Shown here in pieces: positions 42,073-45,413 of a DNA stretch of 45,413 bases (positions within the stretch are counted from its first letter, which is position 1; the number at the start of each line of letters is the position of its first letter). The notes below the pieces were generated by a model. The model made no database searches. It was not told where the DNA came from and saw only the letters and a program-made list of their open reading frames with translations. The DNA comes from Phoronis australis (Eukaryota; Phoronida; Phoronidae): contig NMRA01000565.1 in the NCBI GenBank assembly GCA_002633005.1, forward strand, positions 133,682-179,094, written 5' to 3'. Both the position numbers and the translations under genes were made by a program.

Positions 42073-45000
42073 GTAGTGATACATACCATTCCCCTGGACT
42101 GTTAAAACCAAGAAATTTCCAACATCACCATCTGATCTAGTATCACCTTCCATTTAACTTAACAAACAAGCCTATTGTGTTGGTACACAATACTGCTGCA
42201 GTAAGGGAGTCCAGAGCTTAGGGTCCAACAATGGAATCAGCAGGTGAAGCCTAATCTATATGAAATTCAACTGTTTTTCTCCATTCAAAGTTTTTAGGTG
42301 AATACTATTTCACACAAAACACACCATGGTCACGACATTTGTTCAACATTGTTTGGAAATAGTATTTTTAAATATCGTTAGGGTCAGGCCTGTTGTTTAC
42401 AACATAATTATTGAGTTACCTGAGCTTATCAGATGAACGCAAACAATGAGAGAGCTGGACCATGTAAACATTGGTTTACCAACTTTCACCCCTTGCTATC
42501 CCTGCATCAGGACTAGCTGATCCGTAAAATCATGATACTCATTCCACAGCATAGATGCACAATGGTCTTTTGTCTGATTACTTTTGTCTTGTATTGTATG
42601 AACATGTAATTAACATGGAATAAGGTGTTTTAACAACACAGTTGTGGTGCAAGGAGAAGCAATGCTGTTCATCACATTCTTGACAAAAATGATGTTATGC
42701 TAATTACAGTGCTTGTGCAGTAATCAGGCAGAGAATGTGTCCTGAATTTTAAGGCTCTAAATTCAGGATCACCATGCTCTAAAATGAGGCAAACTTTAAG
42801 CATCACAAGAATGGGGTGGCTATGAATTTGGCAAGAAAACTGCTCAAAGATACCCATGACCATTGCAACAACAGATGATAATCTTTCTATTAAACTGACA
42901 CTATACACTCACAGTGTCCACAGGTCAATTCCCATACAGTTAACTGCGCTACTATCAGAGCACCAATGTTAACTGTGGTAAATCGCGCAGTTGAGCACCA
43001 GTGTTACCACCAGTTTCGGAGTTATAGTGCAGTGAACTTATCGCAAGGTGGCGTCAATATAAAATTTGGCTACATGCCTTTGTGATTTTGTCCCTGCCAT
43101 AAAACATGGCTAGGTCCTGTCTCCCTCTCCCCAAATGAAAAGTGGAACATCAAATTCACAAGGCAGCCAATGGTTACCAGATTATGATGATGATAATCAT
43201 TACATGTACTAAAAGATGATATATTTCATATTTATGGCTATCGAGTAGGGTAGGATAACAGTTGATCCGAACAAAGGCATTCAGTGATTTTTTTTAATGT
43301 AAAGAATGCAGCAAATACGTGGATCAATTGAAACAAAATCCTTATACTGCCAAAACAATAAATATAAATAACAAAATTTTAACAAACATTTACCAGTTAC
43401 CGTCCGCTGCTGGCAAATGCAGGCAGTGACCGCAGTCGATTATAACTCCGATGGCATCAAAGTTAAACGTTTCCATTGTAGTGAAACATCGATGAAAGTA
43501 AATTCGCATAGTTAACTTCCGCATCGATTGAAGACCATTCCCATTGACCAAAGCTTCAGTAACACCAAAGCTTTGAAGTCACTAAGAAAGGCCTTCAATA
43601 AACTACTTACAACTATAAAATTGGTCTCCACTTTTTCCTGACTCAGATAAGAACTGAGAAGGCTGAGTTTGTTACTCCGAGAGACCATTCTCAATGGATA
43701 AAATATGACAATTTAATTTGTAGAACCTGGTATCAATGAATGGCAAACTGTCATTTTCCAAAGCTCAGAAATGACATGTATTTTGGCTAAGGAACAATTT
43801 GTGACTAATTCAGCATAACGGAAATTGATATAAATAAACAAATGTGATGGAAGATGGTTTTACCCGCTTTAATTCCATACTTCTATTCAGACATATGTAC
43901 TCCTTAAATTATAACTATAATTAATTACCAAGTAGATGTCATAATTAGTAGGGGTTACTAAACAACTGGCTAACATCGAAAATCCCCCCGATCATCTTAC
44001 GTAGGTCAAGAAAGCGCAGCATTTCTAAACACAGCAACAAGCAATATCATCTCTAGAAGACTTCATTTTATATTTAAAAATTGGATATGTTTTTAATATG
44101 ACACGTCTGCATTCCTAATTTATAAAATTACAGTTCATTAGTTTTCATTTATTGCTTCTCAGCTCCATTCACTATCACAAGCCTGATTTATACTTCAGTT
44201 AGAAGTTGACGATTTCAACATGACATCATTAACACTAAGTGAGTCTTTGAGGACATGTGTAGTATCTCTTCAGAACCTGTGTGAATCAATCGATATGACT
44301 AGAATGCCCAAACTACAGACAATAGCACACACAAACCTTGCAGCCACAACAGATTACAGATCAACTATGATTTTTATAATATACAATAGAATCTTGTAAT
44401 TTCATGTCATAAAATTCGACAAGGGAAAAACCCAGACTAGCAGTTTTCTATAAAACCACACCTTCAAATACCCCCAGTAATACGACAGAGTCAAACTAAC
44501 CAACCTGACACTTTCTATCTTGAACAGTACACATTTTACACTCAGTAAACTCATTGATGTCCCACCAGGTGAGAACATCAAATTTCCAGGTGCATTGTCT
44601 AACATGGGGAGTGCCACACTTGTTGTGCTTTTGGGGTCAGGGTTTTTCCCTGAATAACAGTGAAGTGCTAAATGTTAGTGTGGTAGACAACTGCAAGAAT
44701 TGGAATCACAAAAGCAACAAACCTTGTTGTTTGATAGCTTTGGACAAAGCTTACAGCTTCAAGACGTAGGTCCCATGCAACAAAAACCCAAAGAATGCGT
44801 TTTTTTTTGCTATAAAACTGACAATGACCCTCCAAAGATCAAATATTGAAAAAATACTGGCATTTTGCCTATACCTTCCGGACATGCAAAACCATCAAGA
44901 AGTAAACACCATAGTAATTCTTTAGTACTTTGTTTCCGAAAGAACTTTTTGCTGGAGGGGGCCGGCTCTTTTGGTACCCCTTCCCTTCCCCTCTTCCCAA

Positions 45001-45196
45001 GAATGCTTAAAACCCATGCAGGTAGACTACAAAGGACAGTCATACACAAAACACTAAACAATCAAATACGAAACTGCAGGACTAGAAACTGAACTGGAAT
45101 TAAACTCTCTACTGACATCTGACAAGACACCTGCAGAGACCTGCACAATGGCATTAGCTGTTTACATTTTGACCTATTTAAAGATGACCCACTTAC
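42073..45196. other. Probable BBX intron 1, right part
   Basis: AT-rich with scattered short frames on both strands and no recognised domain. A T-run lies near 44801-44809. Confidence 0.4.
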
Positions 45197-45300
45197 TTAA
45201 AGTGTTACGCAACATCTGCAAGCTGTGTGTCACAAATGCCTCACAAGGAAGTGGTCACAGCAGATGCAGGCTGAATAGCGGATTTGCAGCGACGCCATAT
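45197..45300 (-). promoter_or_regulatory. Candidate BBX 5' non-coding exon with YY1-like motif and upstream ORF
   Basis: The minus strand has AATATGGCGTCG near 45293-45303. This resembles the YY1 element (AANATGGCGGC) often found just downstream of animal transcription starts. About 100 bases later comes a very good donor, TTTAA|GTAAGTGGG (exon end 45197). The motif also contains an ATG (45298) opening a 22-codon upstream ORF that ends in TGA near 45230. The first coding exon of BBX begins at a spliced acceptor, so a leader exon of this kind is expected. Its exact start is unknown. Confidence 0.35.
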
Positions 45301-45382
45301 TGAAATTAGGTTAAAATGGTGCATTGTGGGTGCTGTGGTCAGAATTCTGAAAGCGGCCATAGTAACAAGCATAATACGCGGT

Positions 45383-45413
45383 ATGAGCGCGAAGAAAACT
45401 TACGGCGGATACA
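45383..45413 (+). CDS. Possible start of a plus-strand gene running off the window
   Basis: An ATG at 45383 with a purine at -3 opens ten codons (MSAKKTYGGY) to the edge. It would be head-to-head with BBX. The same bases contain a strong minus-strand donor (CGCC|GTAAGT, GT at 45403-45402), so they may instead be the end of a BBX leader exon. I cannot decide between the two. Confidence 0.2.
   Translation, partial: MSAKKTYGGY

Overview
The window is animal nuclear DNA: split genes with GT-AG introns, AT-rich spacers, and many decayed transposons. The protein matches are to bilaterian families, and the repeat load and gene structure suggest a marine invertebrate. I cannot fix the phylum from sequence alone. 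Single N bases sit beside long G runs, which points to an assembled genomic consensus.

Two genes can be supported. (1) A minus-strand gene covers about 24.2-34.9 kb, with possible 5' non-coding exons near 45.2-45.4 kb. It is an orthologue of BBX (bobby sox), an HMG-box transcription regulator. I could lay out ten coding exons from splice sites, phase continuity and blocks recalled from vertebrate BBX: the HMG box, the segment around [15 protein letters not shown], a [10 protein letters not shown] segment, and the [17 protein letters not shown] block. (2) The first coding exon of a minus-strand short-chain dehydrogenase/reductase, most like HSD17B14/DHRS10, lies at about 5.0 kb. The rest of that gene is not seen and probably runs off the left edge. 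Weaker coding candidates on the plus strand are a 62-residue single-span membrane protein ORF at 21.8 kb, a short arginine-rich ORF at 17.1 kb, and an open frame running off the right edge.

Layout: 0-0.16 kb is the tail of a LINE ORF. 0.26-0.37 kb is a short tandem repeat. 2.0-2.8 kb is an inverted-repeat element, one arm of which has expanded into a 91-bp satellite. 2.8-4.1 kb holds a decayed MITE and a possible fragment. About 5.0 kb is the dehydrogenase exon. 5.7-6.8 kb is a second LINE relic. 7.1-10.0 kb is a nested stack of four elements, and 15.4-16.0 kb is an uninterrupted copy of the outermost one. 11.5-16.3 kb holds further MITEs and palindromes. 17-24 kb is mostly unassigned, with a third LINE relic at 21.2 kb and two tandem repeats. 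24.2-34.9 kb is BBX, with a second copy of the nested element inside its second intron. 35-45 kb is intron-like sequence with one hAT-like element. The right edge looks like a promoter region.

The strongest unusual result is a DNA transposon family of about 1.45 kb with roughly 180-bp terminal inverted repeats, present twice (7679-9543 and 32549-34502). Each copy has its own exact 5-bp target duplication (AATGA, TCATA). Each also carries a different secondary insertion, and the other copy shows the empty site. After removing the secondary insertions the two copies are 1446 and 1447 bp. A second notable feature is a 37-bp minisatellite that starts exactly at the 5' splice site of BBX exon 3 and carries copies of that splice site into the intron.
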